From assembly GCF_003065405.1 (NCBI RefSeq), contig NZ_CP026947.1, positions 2,046,001 to 2,110,000 on the forward strand: 64,000 bases of DNA. Reading direction: 5' to 3'. This DNA is from Corynebacterium yudongzhengii (GTDB taxonomy: Bacteria > Actinomycetota > Actinomycetes > Mycobacteriales > Mycobacteriaceae). The first letter of the stretch is position 1; each line of letters opens with the position of its first letter. Positions 33,764 through 42,218 of this stretch are shown piece by piece. A program made the position numbers and the translations under genes. The notes under the pieces are model-generated. The model was not told the origin of the DNA. It saw only the letters and a list, made by a program, of their open reading frames with translations, and did not search any database.

Positions 33764-33794
33764 GGAAAACGCCGGCTACAGCGGCGTTTCCTGG

Positions 33795-33868
33795 CGACCC
33801 TGACGGGACTTGAACCCGCGACCTCCGCCGTGACAGGGCGGCGCGCTAACCAACTGCGCCACAGGGCC
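33795..33868 (-). tRNA. tRNA-Asp (GTC), copy 1
   Basis: 74 nt, acceptor GGCCCTG/CAGGGTC, anticodon loop CTGTCAC (GTC, aspartate), T arm GGTTCAAGTCC. It is transcribed just upstream of tRNA-Phe. An identical copy lies at 36876-36949; the two bracket the monooxygenase module. Confidence 0.95.
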
Positions 33869-34004
33869 AATCTTCAAATTTTTTGCGCTTCGGACTCCGT
33901 CCGTTGCACGAGATGTAACCTTACACAGGGCCTGTCAAAGGAAACAAGTCAGCTGTTCATCGGCCATTTTTCAACCGATCGGCGCAGTCGTTTCGACCTT
34001 CCGG

Positions 34005-35045
34005 CTAGAGTCTTGTGCCCAGCTCCGGCGGCTCACCGCTTAAGGCCGCACGCCCTAGAATCTCGAGCTTCTCGCGCCGCTTGTCGTGCAGGGTGTGGGT
34101 ACGCGTGTCGCGCCAATAGCGATCCACCCCACTGGTGGTCGTCGCACTCGCCGCGCCGAGCAGCTCGTAGATCCGCGAGGTGACGTCGACCGAGGCTTCA
34201 GCGATCCAGGACTTCGCCGCCGCCACGGCCAGTGCCCCACGATGAGGATCGCCCGCACTCAGAAAGAGACGATCAACTTCCGCGGCGGCCTGCTGTAGCG
34301 CCGCGGCGGCCACCCAGGTGCGTTGCACCAGCTCTCCGGTCTGGTGGTTCACCAGCCGGTCGGTTGCGACACCGGCCTTCACCACCCGCTCCACCGCCGC
34401 CTGCATGATCCCGACATCGATCGCGGCGTGCAGAAGCTGCGCGAACGCCCCGTATCCCGGCATGGCGAGGGCACGCGCGCGGTCGTAGAGGCGCTCTACC
34501 TTCACCGCATCCAGGTCCACGGTGCCAGATCCCGTCGCCGCTTGCCCCAGGCCCCGCCAGTCGTCGACAATGCGCACCCCCTCTGCATCTATCGGCACGA
34601 ACGCCGCGAGGGATTGTCCGTCTTCGCCCGGCCTGCGGGCGGTAATGGCCAGGTAGTCGGCATAGATCGAGCCGGTAGACCAGCGCTTTGTCCCACTGAT
34701 CAGTCCCTTATCGAGCACCACCGGGTCGGTCTCCGCCTGCGCGTTGGCCACTAGGGCACCGTCGACAAGCCGTCGTGCCCATAAGGATTCTTCTTCTGGA
34801 TGCTCACCAGCTAACAGCCACCGGGTAAACACGAAATGGCTCTGCGGAATCTGCGCCAGCGAGCCATCGACCGTGGCCAACACGCGGGTGATCTCGGCGA
34901 TCGCGGAGGCCGGCAGCTCGGGCCCGCCCAGGCGCTCGGGTACGTGGGCGGCAAGCACCCCGGAGGCGCGGAGGCTTTTGAGGCTGTCGACGTGGGTGGT
35001 GGCGTCGATAAGCGGGTGACGTGCGGCGGTGATACTAGGAAGCAA
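34005..35045 (-). CDS. Acyl-CoA dehydrogenase-fold flavin monooxygenase (SfnB/DszC-like)
   Basis: 346 residues with the acyl-CoA dehydrogenase fold: N-terminal helices, a middle beta domain with the flavin-contacting WSTGSIYADYLAITAR stretch, and C-terminal helices with VDVTSRIYELLGAASAT (about residues 290-306). Proteins of this type next to a luciferase-like monooxygenase are typical of sulfone, sulfonate or thioether scavenging (SfnB, DszC families) rather than fatty-acid oxidation. The start is TTG at 35045, which overlaps the end of the NtaA-like gene and has GGGGTGA upstream. The pair is translationally coupled. The actual sulfur compound is unknown. Confidence 0.75.
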   Translation of the reverse strand: MLPSITAARHPLIDATTHVDSLKSLRASGVLAAHVPERLGGPELPASAIAEITRVLATVDGSLAQIPQSHFVFTRWLLAGEHPEEESLWARRLVDGALVANAQAETDPVVLDKGLISGTKRWSTGSIYADYLAITARRPGEDGQSLAAFVPIDAEGVRIVDDWRGLGQAATGSGTVDLDAVKVERLYDRARALAMPGYGAFAQLLHAAIDVGIMQAAVERVVKAGVATDRLVNHQTGELVQRTWVAAAALQQAAAEVDRLFLSAGDPHRGALAVAAAKSWIAEASVDVTSRIYELLGAASATTTSGVDRYWRDTRTHTLHDKRREKLEILGRAALSGEPPELGTRL

Positions 35046-36420
35046 CGTTCACCCCCGGCCGGTAGGCGGCCGCCTGGTGCTCGGCCGGAAGGCGATCGCC
35101 GCGGCCGAAAAGCTTATGGCGCAGCGAGCCCGGCGTGTACGCGGTCTTGTAGCGGCCCAAGGCCTGCAGCTCGGGCACGACGTAGGCGACGATGTCCTCG
35201 AACGTCGCCGGAGTGATGGCATAGGCGAGATTGAACCCATCGACGTCGGTGTCATCCTGGAACTGGGCAAGTTGCTTGGCGACGGACCGTCCGGAGCCCA
35301 CTAGCACCGGCCCAAAGCCGCCGATACCGGTGCTCTCCCCCAGCACGCGGACGGTCCACTCGCCGTCGTCGGTGCCTCGCTGATGCGGGCGGCGGTCGAC
35401 TGAATGGCGTTGGACTCGATGGCCTGGATGGGGGCGTCGAGGTCATAGACGGACAGGTCGGTGCCCGTCCAGCCGGACATGAGCGTCAGCCCGCCGACGG
35501 GGTCGATGAAACGTCGGTAGTCGGCGTAGGTGTGGTGGGCGTCCTCCTCGGTCTCGCCGGTGATGATCGTCTGCATGGCAAAGATGCGGATCGCATAGGG
35601 ATCCCGTCCGGCGCGCTCCGCCGCGTCCCGGAGACGCTGCACCGTCTCCTTCGCTTCGGCGGTGGTGTTGGCGTTGATGAAGACCGCCTCGGCGTGCTCA
35701 CCGGCGAAACGCACCCCGCGCGGGGGCGCCCGCCTGGTAGATGACCGGGGTGCGTTGGATGCTCGGCTCGGTGATCGCGATGCCCGGGACCTGGAAATAC
35801 TTGCCCTTATGGGAAATCGGATGGACCTTCGCGGGATCGACGAACACGCCAGCCTCGCGGTCGGCCACGACGGCGTCGTCCTCCCAGGAGCCCTCGAGCA
35901 GCTTGTAGATGACCTCGAGGTATTCGTCGGCGCGGTCATAACGCTCGTCGTGCGGCAGCTGGTCCGTCTGCCCCATGTTGCGGGCAGCCGAGGGCAGATA
36001 GCCGGTGACCACGTTCCAGCCGATTCGGCCGTTGGTGAGGTGATCCAGCGTGGCCAGGCGGCGAGCGAAAGGATAGGGATGCTCATAGGCGGTTCCGGCG
36101 GTAATGCCGAAGCCAAGGTGTGTCGTCGTCGCCGCCATCGCAGAGACCAAAAGGATCGGGTCATTAACCGGCACTTGGGCGCCCGCTCTCAGGGCTGCCT
36201 GGTTGCTGGAGCCGTAGACGTCATAGGTGCCGAGGACGTCGGCGAGGAAGAGGCCGTCGAAAAGCCCTTCTTCTAACGTGCGTGCCAGCTTCACCCAATA
36301 GTCGAGCGTGTTATAGCTGCGCGCCTGGTCCTGCGGGTGGCGCCACAGCCCCGGCGACTGGTGGACCACACAGTTCATATCGAAGGCGTTCAGCAGTATT
36401 TCTCTTTGCCCGTTACCCAT
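35035..36420 (-). pseudogene. NtaA/SnaA/DszA-family FMN monooxygenase, two frameshifts
   Basis: Luciferase-like flavin monooxygenase of about 461 residues in three frames. Part one runs from the ATG at 36420 (MGNGQREILLNAFDMN...) with signatures LARTLEEGLFDGLFLADV, GRIGWNVVTGYLPSAARNMG and PVIYQAGA, to about 35727. Part two (RGVRFAGEHAEAVFINANTT...) runs to about 35365. Part three (GESTGIGGFGPVLVGSG...) runs to 35035. The first break is at a C run (C5, six expected) near 35727-35731; the second lacks one G near 35370. Both are single-base losses. The ATG has GAGGTAAAC before it. If real, both the pair's first enzyme and the coupling to the next gene are lost. Confidence 0.85.
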
Positions 36421-36441
36421 GTTTACCTCGCACTTTCTTTA

Positions 36442-36457
36442 TAGACCTCTTTGTCTA
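36442..36457. promoter_or_regulatory. Perfect McbR-type operator upstream of the monooxygenase pair
   Basis: TAGACCTCTTTGTCTA, an exact TAGAC-N6-GTCTA palindrome as at cysK. It is 22 bases upstream of the NtaA-like start codon on the minus strand. This ties the module to the sulfur regulon. Confidence 0.85.
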
Positions 36458-36586
36458 CTTATCGTGTACTGGAACTGTAGGGCGCTGACGTGGTAGGCGA
36501 CAAGCGAATAATTCGCCGTGAATCTATCTATTTTCTGGGGATTGTGCTATCAGTGGAACTACCCAAACACTCCCCAAGAAGAAGAC

Positions 36587-36808
36587 ATGCAGAACCTGAG
36601 CAGCCCGAACAAAATCGCCCAGGCGTTCTTAGCCGTGATCGTGGGTATCTGGGCCTATTGCCTCGTGGTGGCGCCCATGCTCACCGAGGGCAGCTACACC
36701 GAAGTCGTCGCCGAGAAGTCCCGCGAGATCGGCATCGGCTTCACCATCGCCGCAGCGGCGGTGGGCGCGATCTGCTATGTGATCGCGAAGAAGAACTCGC
36801 AGAAGTAA
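36587..36808 (+). CDS. Small two-helix membrane protein of unknown function
   Basis: I do not recognise this gene. 73 residues with two predicted membrane helices: residues about 12-31 (FLAVIVGIWAYCLVVAPML) and about 50-67 (GFTIAAAAVGAICYVIAKK). A short polar loop (TEGSYTEVVAEKSREIG) lies between them. The C-terminus is basic. The ATG at 36587 has AAGAAG upstream. It is divergent from the monooxygenase pair and lies in the same segment between the identical tRNA-Asp genes. Confidence 0.65.
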   Translation: MQNLSSPNKIAQAFLAVIVGIWAYCLVVAPMLTEGSYTEVVAEKSREIGIGFTIAAAAVGAICYVIAKKNSQK

Positions 36809-36823
36809 GTAGGCGGGCACGCG

Positions 36824-36868
36824 AAAAGACCCCAGAACACAGCGTGTATCACTGTGCACTGGGGTCTT
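36824..36868 (-). terminator. Bidirectional stem-loop near tRNA-Asp copy 2
   Basis: Inverted repeat AAGACCCCAG / CTGGGGTCTT flanking a 23-base loop. It is followed by TTTT on the minus strand after the AAAAG run, so it can end the tRNA-Glu/tRNA-Asp transcript. Confidence 0.7.
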
Positions 36869-36875
36869 GACGTGG

Positions 36876-36949
36876 CGACCCTGACGGGACTTGAACCCGC
36901 GACCTCCGCCGTGACAGGGCGGCGCGCTAACCAACTGCGCCACAGGGCC
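36876..36949 (-). tRNA. tRNA-Asp (GTC), copy 2
   Basis: Identical over all 74 nt to the copy at 33795-33868, same strand; the identity extends into the flanks (TGGC before, CA after on the plus strand). Anticodon GTC. Follows tRNA-Glu. Confidence 0.95.
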
Positions 36950-36983
36950 ATATTTTCATGTTCGGAGGTACGTTGTACGTACG

Positions 36984-37056
<73 letters not shown>

Positions 37057-37235
37057 CCGCCTTCACCTTCACGAGAATCCCTCGTCGGTTGCAGCCCTTA
37101 AAAACTTACTCGACGCCAGAAGAGTTTACAAAACCGCACTACAAAGGCAATTTTTCGAGTTTTCACGGCCGCAGAAGAAATAGGGTGGGGTGATATAGTC
37201 AGCACACCGAATCATTCGCGGAAAGGACAGCTACC

Positions 37236-37577
37236 ATCTCCACTCCCAGCCCCGACGCGCAGGATCAGTGCCATGATGCGGGCGATGGCTTTCACCGCCC
37301 CGGCTACCACGAGGACAAGAAGCGCTATCTTGCGCGCCTGAAACGCATCGAGGGCCAAACCCGAGGCATTCACCGGATGATCGCTGAGGACGAGTACTGC
37401 ATCGACATCCTCACCCAGGTCGCCGCTGTGAACTCTGCGCTGGAAAATGTTGCGCTGGCGCTGCTCGAGGATCATCTGTCGCACTGCATGCGCGACGCCG
37501 CCGCCAACGATGGCGAGCTCGCCGAGGACAAGATCACCGAAGCCATGGCCGCCGTGCGGCGGATGGTGAAGTCTTAG
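37236..37577 (+). CDS. CsoR/RcnR-family metal-sensing repressor, apparent ATC start
   Basis: All-helical DUF156 repressor. The body reads RYLARLKRIEGQTRGIHRM, EYCIDILTQVAAVNSALENV and LLEDHLSHCM. The cysteine of EYC and the His and Cys of DHLSHC form the C-H-C set of copper-type CsoR proteins. The frame has no ATG, GTG or TTG before residue 48, yet the conserved domain begins earlier. An ATC at 37236 lies eight bases behind GAAAGGA and gives 113 residues of family length. A -10 TATAGT at 37194-37199 would place it on a short leader. No copper exporter gene is next to it; the regulated target is unknown. A read error (ATG) is possible. Confidence 0.8.
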   Translation: MSTPSPDAQDQCHDAGDGFHRPGYHEDKKRYLARLKRIEGQTRGIHRMIAEDEYCIDILTQVAAVNSALENVALALLEDHLSHCMRDAAANDGELAEDKITEAMAAVRRMVKS

Positions 37578-37589
37578 AAGGTATGAGCG

Positions 37590-38108
37590 GTGAAAACCTA
37601 TGAGTCTGGGGCTGAGCTCGCCGCGGAGGTCGCCAAGCGGGGCGGTCTTTTCATCGGCGAGTTCGCAGACGTTGCTGATGACGATTGGGATCTGCTGGTC
37701 GAAGGCGTTGACCGAACGCCTCGCCAAATGATCGCTTACCAGCTTGGCTGGCTCCAGCTGCTGCTCGGCTGGGAACGTGACGAACAGGCAGGCATCGATG
37801 TGGTCACTCCCGCCCCAGGATTCAAGTGGGATCAACTGGGTGGCCTGTATGCACAGTTTTATCAACGCTGGGAGAAAGTGCCAGCTAAAGAACTGGTTGA
37901 CCAGTTCAGGGTTTTGCTCGGGGAAATCATCCAGATGGTTGAGGGATTCACTGAGGCGGAGCTATTTGAGCCGCACCAGCGCGCGTGGGCGTCTTCTACA
38001 CCGTCGGCATGGCCAGTATGGAAGTGGGTGCATATCAACACCGTGGCACCGTTTACTACTTTCCGCACCAAGATCAGGAAATTCAAGAAACTGACTGCCG
38101 CCGGATGA
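37590..38108 (+). CDS. ClbS/DfsB-family four-helix protein
   Basis: 172 residues of the ClbS/DfsB family (DinB-like four-helix bundles; ClbS hydrolyses the colibactin cyclopropane, DfsB-type members are of unclear role). Recognised by the DRTPRQMIAYQLGWLQLLLGWE segment (about residues 41-62, given in part) and the C-terminal KWVHINTVAPFTTFRTKIRK. It starts with GTG at 37590, 12 bp behind the CsoR-like gene, so probably co-transcribed with it. The relation between the two is not known. Confident family, unknown substrate. Confidence 0.8.
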   Translation: MKTYESGAELAAEVAKRGGLFIGEFADVADDDWDLLVEGVDRTPRQMIAYQLGWLQLLLGWERDEQAGIDVVTPAPGFKWDQLGGLYAQFYQRWEKVPAKELVDQFRVLLGEIIQMVEGFTEAELFEPHQRAWASSTPSAWPVWKWVHINTVAPFTTFRTKIRKFKKLTAAG

Positions 38109-38177
38109 TACGGGTAGCTCGCGCGTAGCCCAGTAGAAAACCGCCGGCCAATTACGACCAGCGGTTTTAGTGTTTGG

Positions 38178-38250
38178 TGGGCCCTGTGGGGATCGAACCC
38201 ACGACCTGCGGATTAAAAGTCCGTAGCTCTACCAACTGAGCTAAAGGCCC
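38178..38250 (-). tRNA. tRNA-Lys (TTT)
   Basis: 73 nt, acceptor GGGCCTT/AGGGCCC, D arm TAGCTCAGTTGGTAGAGC, anticodon loop CTTTTAA (TTT, lysine), T arm GGTTCGATCCC. Located between the ClbS-like gene and dusB, on the minus strand. Confidence 0.95.
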
Positions 38251-38349
38251 AATGCCCCATGATTCTAGCGCCTTTCCCCCGCTGCCCGGAAACCACCCGC
38301 GCTCTACGGTGAAAAGACGGTTTGAGGTTCCCCCGAGTGTACGACGACA

Positions 38350-39546
38350 ATGGTGGCCGTGACTACGACCATGAATCCTTCCGCTCCCCACGCGCGCAAG
38401 CAATTGACCATCGGCAACCTCACGGTGGATTCTCCCGTCGTGCTCGCGCCCATGGCGGGAGTGACGAACGTGGCGTTTCGCACCCTGTGCCGGGAGCAGG
38501 AGCTGCAGCGCACGGGCACCGTCTCGGGGCTTTATGTCTGCGAGATGATCACGGCGCGCGCACTCGTCGAGCGCAACGAGAAGACGCTGCACATGACCAC
38601 CTTCGGCCCTGCCGAGGACGTGCGTTCCATGCAGCTGTACACGGTCGATCCGGACTACACCTACCGCGCAGCCCGCATGATCGCCGAGGAGAACATCGCC
38701 GATCACATCGACCTCAACTTCGGCTGCGCGGTGCCGAAGATCACCCGCCGAGGCGGCGGCGCGGCCATCCCCTATAAGCGGCGCCTGTTCGGTTCCATCA
38801 TCAGCGCCGCCGTGCGCGGGGTGGAGGGCACAGACATCCCCGTCACCGCCAAGTTCCGCATTGGTATCGACGACGAGCACCCCACCCACCTCGACGCCGG
38901 CCGCATCGCCGCCGAGGAGGGCGCCGCCGCGGTCACGCTGCACGCCCGTACCGCCGCGCAGCGTTATTCCGGGCAGGCGGATTTCGACGCCATCCGCGCG
39001 CTCGTCGAGCACCTCGAACCCACCGGCATCCCGGTGCTCGGCAACGGTGACATCTTCGCCGCCTCGGACGCCCGCACGATGATGGATGCCACGGGGTGCC
39101 ACGGCGTCGTCGTCGGCCGGGGGTGCTTGGGCCGGCCGTGGCTTTTCGCCGCCCTCGGTGCCGAGCTCCGCGGCGAGCCACTTCCCGACGAGCCCACCCT
39201 CGGCGAAGTCACCCGCGTCATCCTGCGCCACTGCGAGCTGCTCGCCGAGCACATGGGCGAAGACCACGCCTGCCGGGACATGCGCAAGCACATGGGATGG
39301 TACATGCGCGGCTTCCCCGTCGGCGGTGAGGTCCGCGCCGAGCTGACGAAGATCCGCAGCCTCGCCGACCTCCGCGAGCGCCTCGCGCCTTTCGCGGACT
39401 CCGATGCGCGTGCCGACGCCGCCGACGCCCCCCGCGGCCGGCAGGGATCGCCGGCCAAGGTCGTACTTCCGGAGGGCTGGCTCGCCGACCCCGAAGACGA
39501 CGCCACCGTGCTCTCCGGTGGTGACGCTTTGCACAACGGGGGTTAG
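38350..39546 (+). CDS. dusB: tRNA-dihydrouridine synthase B
   Basis: FMN enzyme that reduces specific uridines in tRNA. 398 residues with a TIM barrel (about residues 20-260) and helical C-terminal domain. Signatures are VVLAPMAGVTNVAFR, IDLNFGCAVPKITRRGGGAA with the catalytic Cys, VTLHARTAAQRYSG, and GNGDIF with the FMN-phosphate site. The last 50 residues are a polar tail, longer than usual. The ATG at 38350 is used here; a GTG three bases later and an ATG at 38371 are alternatives, and none has a good ribosome site. Upstream of phoU, 51 bp. Confidence 0.93.
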   Translation: MVAVTTTMNPSAPHARKQLTIGNLTVDSPVVLAPMAGVTNVAFRTLCREQELQRTGTVSGLYVCEMITARALVERNEKTLHMTTFGPAEDVRSMQLYTVDPDYTYRAARMIAEENIADHIDLNFGCAVPKITRRGGGAAIPYKRRLFGSIISAAVRGVEGTDIPVTAKFRIGIDDEHPTHLDAGRIAAEEGAAAVTLHARTAAQRYSGQADFDAIRALVEHLEPTGIPVLGNGDIFAASDARTMMDATGCHGVVVGRGCLGRPWLFAALGAELRGEPLPDEPTLGEVTRVILRHCELLAEHMGEDHACRDMRKHMGWYMRGFPVGGEVRAELTKIRSLADLRERLAPFADSDARADAADAPRGRQGSPAKVVLPEGWLADPEDDATVLSGGDALHNGG

Positions 39547-39597
39547 CAAACTTCGCTGGCGGTGCACCAGAGCACCAAGTGCCATAGGATAGGGCGC

Positions 39598-40356
39598 ATG
39601 CGTACCGCCTACCGTTCCGAGCTCGATGACTTCGCTGAAGACCTAATCACCATGTGTGATTCGGTCCGCGGAGCCATGGATATGGCGGCTCGAGCTCTAG
39701 TTCGTGGATCTTTGCAACAGGCCGAGGAGGCCCTGTCGCAGATGGACCACCTCGAAGAGATTCGGCAGCGTTGTGAAGAGCGCGCCGTACAGCTTTTAGC
39801 CCTCGAGGCGCCAGTCGCCAGCGATCTCCGCCAGGTGATCTCGTCGATCTATATCGTCGAGGACTTCGACCGCATGGCGGCTCTCAGCATGCACATCGCG
39901 AAGGCCGCCCGGCGCCAGCACCCGAACCGGGCCATCCCGGAGTTTCTGGTCGACGATTTCTCCGAACTCGCCCGCCTGGTCGATGACATGGCGGATAAGA
40001 CCCGCCAGCTGCTCGTGGAGCCGGACCAGGAGATCGCGTTCATCCTGGCGCGCGATGACGATGCGGTCGACGAGGTCAACGACCGCCTGCTGACCCGCCT
40101 GACGCAGCAGGACTGGGAGGGAACGGTCCAGGAGGCCGTCGATACGGCCCTGCTGCTGCGTTTCTTCGAGCGCTGGGCGGATCACTGCGTGAACGTCGCC
40201 TCCCGCATCGTCTTCCTCATCACCGGTTTCATGCCGGACCAGATCGACGAGGATGCCGAGCGGGACCAGGCCGAGGTGGATATCGTACGCCGCTTCGAAG
40301 ACATCCAGCACCGTTTCGCCCGCGAGTACCGCCCCGGCTCCGGCCGCGACGCTTAA
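39598..40356 (+). CDS. phoU: PhoU phosphate-transport regulator
   Basis: 252 residues with two tandem PhoU three-helix domains: EEIRQRCEERAVQLLALEAPVASDLRQV (given in two parts as EEIRQRCEERAVQ and LLALEAPVASDLRQV) and LARDDDAVDEVNDRLLTRL with ERWADHCVNVASRIVFL. It lowers phosphate uptake by acting on PstB and on the phosphate sensor kinase. The ATG at 39598 lies seven bases behind TAGGAT, as in leaderless mRNAs; an ATG at 39562 adds nothing conserved. It is convergent with pstB, separated by a bidirectional terminator, as in other corynebacteria. Confidence 0.94.
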   Translation: MRTAYRSELDDFAEDLITMCDSVRGAMDMAARALVRGSLQQAEEALSQMDHLEEIRQRCEERAVQLLALEAPVASDLRQVISSIYIVEDFDRMAALSMHIAKAARRQHPNRAIPEFLVDDFSELARLVDDMADKTRQLLVEPDQEIAFILARDDDAVDEVNDRLLTRLTQQDWEGTVQEAVDTALLLRFFERWADHCVNVASRIVFLITGFMPDQIDEDAERDQAEVDIVRRFEDIQHRFAREYRPGSGRDA

Positions 40357-40395
40357 GCCGCGCGGCGGGTGTGCCGCGTCGCCAAGCGGGCATGC

Positions 40396-40446
40396 GAAAA
40401 CCCCGGCGCGGTACCTGGTAAATAAGGTCCCCGCACCGGGGTTTTC
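40396..40446. terminator. Bidirectional terminator between phoU and pstB
   Basis: GAAAACCCCGG / CCGGGGTTTTC inverted repeat with A-run on one side and T-run on the other; loop of about 29 bases including a second small pairing. Ends both convergent transcripts. Confidence 0.88.
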
Positions 40447-40474
40447 AGCAACTGATCTGCGCGGAGGCTAAAGC

Positions 40475-41251
40475 CTAGCCGAAGCGGCCGGCGATGTAGT
40501 CCTCGGTTTCCTTCTGGTCCGGGTTCTCGAAGAGCTTCTTGGTGTCGTTGAACTCGACGAGCTTGCCCGGCTTACCGGTGGCCTCGAGGCTGTAGAAGGC
40601 GGTCTTGTCGGACACGCGCGCCGCCTGCTGCATGTTGTGGGTCACGATCACGATGGTGAAGTCGTTCTTCAGTTCGTGGATGAGGTCCTCGATGGCGAGC
40701 GTAGAGATCGGGTCCAGGGCCGAGCAGGGCTCGTCCATGAGCAGGACCTCAGGCTCGACGGCGATGGCGCGGGCGATGCACAGACGCTGCTGCTGACCAC
40801 CGGAGAGGCCGCCGCCCGGCTTGTCGAGGCGGTCCTTGACCTCCTCCCAGAGGTTCGCGCCACGCAGGGAGCGCTCGGCGACCTCCTTGAGCTTCTTCTT
40901 GTTCTTCACGCCGGAGAGCTTGAGGCCGGCGACGACGTTGTCCTCGATGGACATGGTCGGGAATGGGTTGGCCTTCTGGAAGACCATGCCGATGGTGTTG
41001 CGGACGGAGACCGGGTCGACGTTCTTGGCGTAGATGTCCTGGCCGTCGAGCTTGACTTCGCCGGTGACGTAGGCGCCGGGGATGACCTCGTGCATGCGGT
41101 TGAGGGTGCGCAGCACGGTGGACTTGCCGCAGCCGGAGGGGCCGATGAACGCGGTCACCGCCTGCGAGGGGATGTCGAGGTTGACGTTCTGCACAGCGTG
41201 GAAGTCGCCGTAGTAGATGTCGACATCGTTGAGGATGAGCTTGCTGGTCAT
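40475..41251 (-). CDS. pstB: Phosphate ABC transporter ATP-binding protein
   Basis: 258 residues. Walker [10 protein letters not shown] (about residue 33), signature [14 protein letters not shown], Walker [13 protein letters not shown] (with the PstB-typical Cys-Ser-Ala) and H-loop VIVTHN. It hydrolyses ATP to drive high-affinity phosphate import by PstA-PstC, with PhoU as a modulator. It is the last gene of pstSCAB, 32 bp behind pstA. ATG at 41251 with AGGAGAA upstream. Confidence 0.97.
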   Translation of the reverse strand: MTSKLILNDVDIYYGDFHAVQNVNLDIPSQAVTAFIGPSGCGKSTVLRTLNRMHEVIPGAYVTGEVKLDGQDIYAKNVDPVSVRNTIGMVFQKANPFPTMSIEDNVVAGLKLSGVKNKKKLKEVAERSLRGANLWEEVKDRLDKPGGGLSGGQQQRLCIARAIAVEPEVLLMDEPCSALDPISTLAIEDLIHELKNDFTIVIVTHNMQQAARVSDKTAFYSLEATGKPGKLVEFNDTKKLFENPDQKETEDYIAGRFG

Positions 41252-41283
41252 GTTTCTCCTACCTGGGAACTAGAGGTGGATGA

Positions 41284-42204
41284 TTACTTCTTGACCGAGA
41301 ACTTCTCGGCGATGATGCGGGCGATGATGTTGAGGACGGCGATCATCAGAACCAGCGTGAAGGCGGCACCCCACAGCTTGTCGAGGATCGGATCCTGGGT
41401 ACCGGACTTGTACATGTCCAGCATCATCAGCGGAAGCGAGGACTGCGGGCCGTTGAACATGTCGAAGTTCAACGAGCTGGTCGAGCCGACCAGGATGAGC
41501 ACCGGCGCGGACTCACCCATGACGCGGGCGATGGCCAACATGATGCCGGTGACGATGCCGGATAGGGCGGTCGGCAGGACGATGCGAGCGATGGTCTTCC
41601 ACTTCGGCACACCCAGGGCGTAGGAGGCCTCGCGCAGATCCATCGGGACGACGCGGAGCATCTCCTCGGTGTTGCGGACCACCAGCGGGAGCATCAGCAG
41701 GATCAGCGACAGAGTCACGGCGAAGCCGGAGCGGTTGAAGCCGAGCGAGGTGATCCAGAAGGCGTAGACGAACAGGGCCGCGACGATGGAGGGGACACCG
41801 GAGAGAATGTCCACCATGAAGGTGGTGATGCGGCCGAGGCGGTCACCGCGGGAGTACTCCACAAGGTAAATGGCAGTGAAGATACCGATCGGCACGGAGA
41901 ACACGGCGGCGACGAAGGTCTGCTGGATGGTGCCGACGATCGCGTGCAGGGCTCCGCCGCCCTCTAGGAAGGTAGGCAGGCCACCCTGGTCCTCGGTCCA
42001 CCACTCCACGCTGAGCACGTTGGGCAGACCCTGGGCGATCACGGTCCACAGCACCCACACGAGCGGGACCATGGCGATGATCATCGTGAACCAGACCAGC
42101 CCGGTGGCGATGTTGTTGGTCAGTTTGCGGCTGCCGGCAATGTCGGTGAAAGTCGCTTGCTTGCCGGAGATCTTCTTGTTGTCAGCGCTAACGGAAGTAG
42201 ACAT
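41284..42204 (-). CDS. pstA: Phosphate ABC transporter permease PstA
   Basis: 306-residue inner-membrane permease with about six helices. The EAA-type coupling loop (REASYALGVPKWKTIARIVLP, about 205-225, given in part as REASYALGVPKWKTIAR) and GVPSIVAALFVY are characteristic. Partners PstC to form the phosphate channel. The first 50 residues are a polar N-terminus. The ATG at 42204 has a GGAGGG-type site upstream, 14 bp behind pstC; the operon is continuous. Confidence 0.95.
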   Translation of the reverse strand: MSTSVSADNKKISGKQATFTDIAGSRKLTNNIATGLVWFTMIIAMVPLVWVLWTVIAQGLPNVLSVEWWTEDQGGLPTFLEGGGALHAIVGTIQQTFVAAVFSVPIGIFTAIYLVEYSRGDRLGRITTFMVDILSGVPSIVAALFVYAFWITSLGFNRSGFAVTLSLILLMLPLVVRNTEEMLRVVPMDLREASYALGVPKWKTIARIVLPTALSGIVTGIMLAIARVMGESAPVLILVGSTSSLNFDMFNGPQSSLPLMMLDMYKSGTQDPILDKLWGAAFTLVLMIAVLNIIARIIAEKFSVKK

Positions 42205-42218
42205 TTTCCCGCCCTCCT

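Noticed and set aside
38350..38373. Later start codons for dusB (GTG 38353 or ATG 38371)
   Set aside because: Neither has a better ribosome site or -10 spacing than the ATG at 38350, so I kept the longest form with low certainty.
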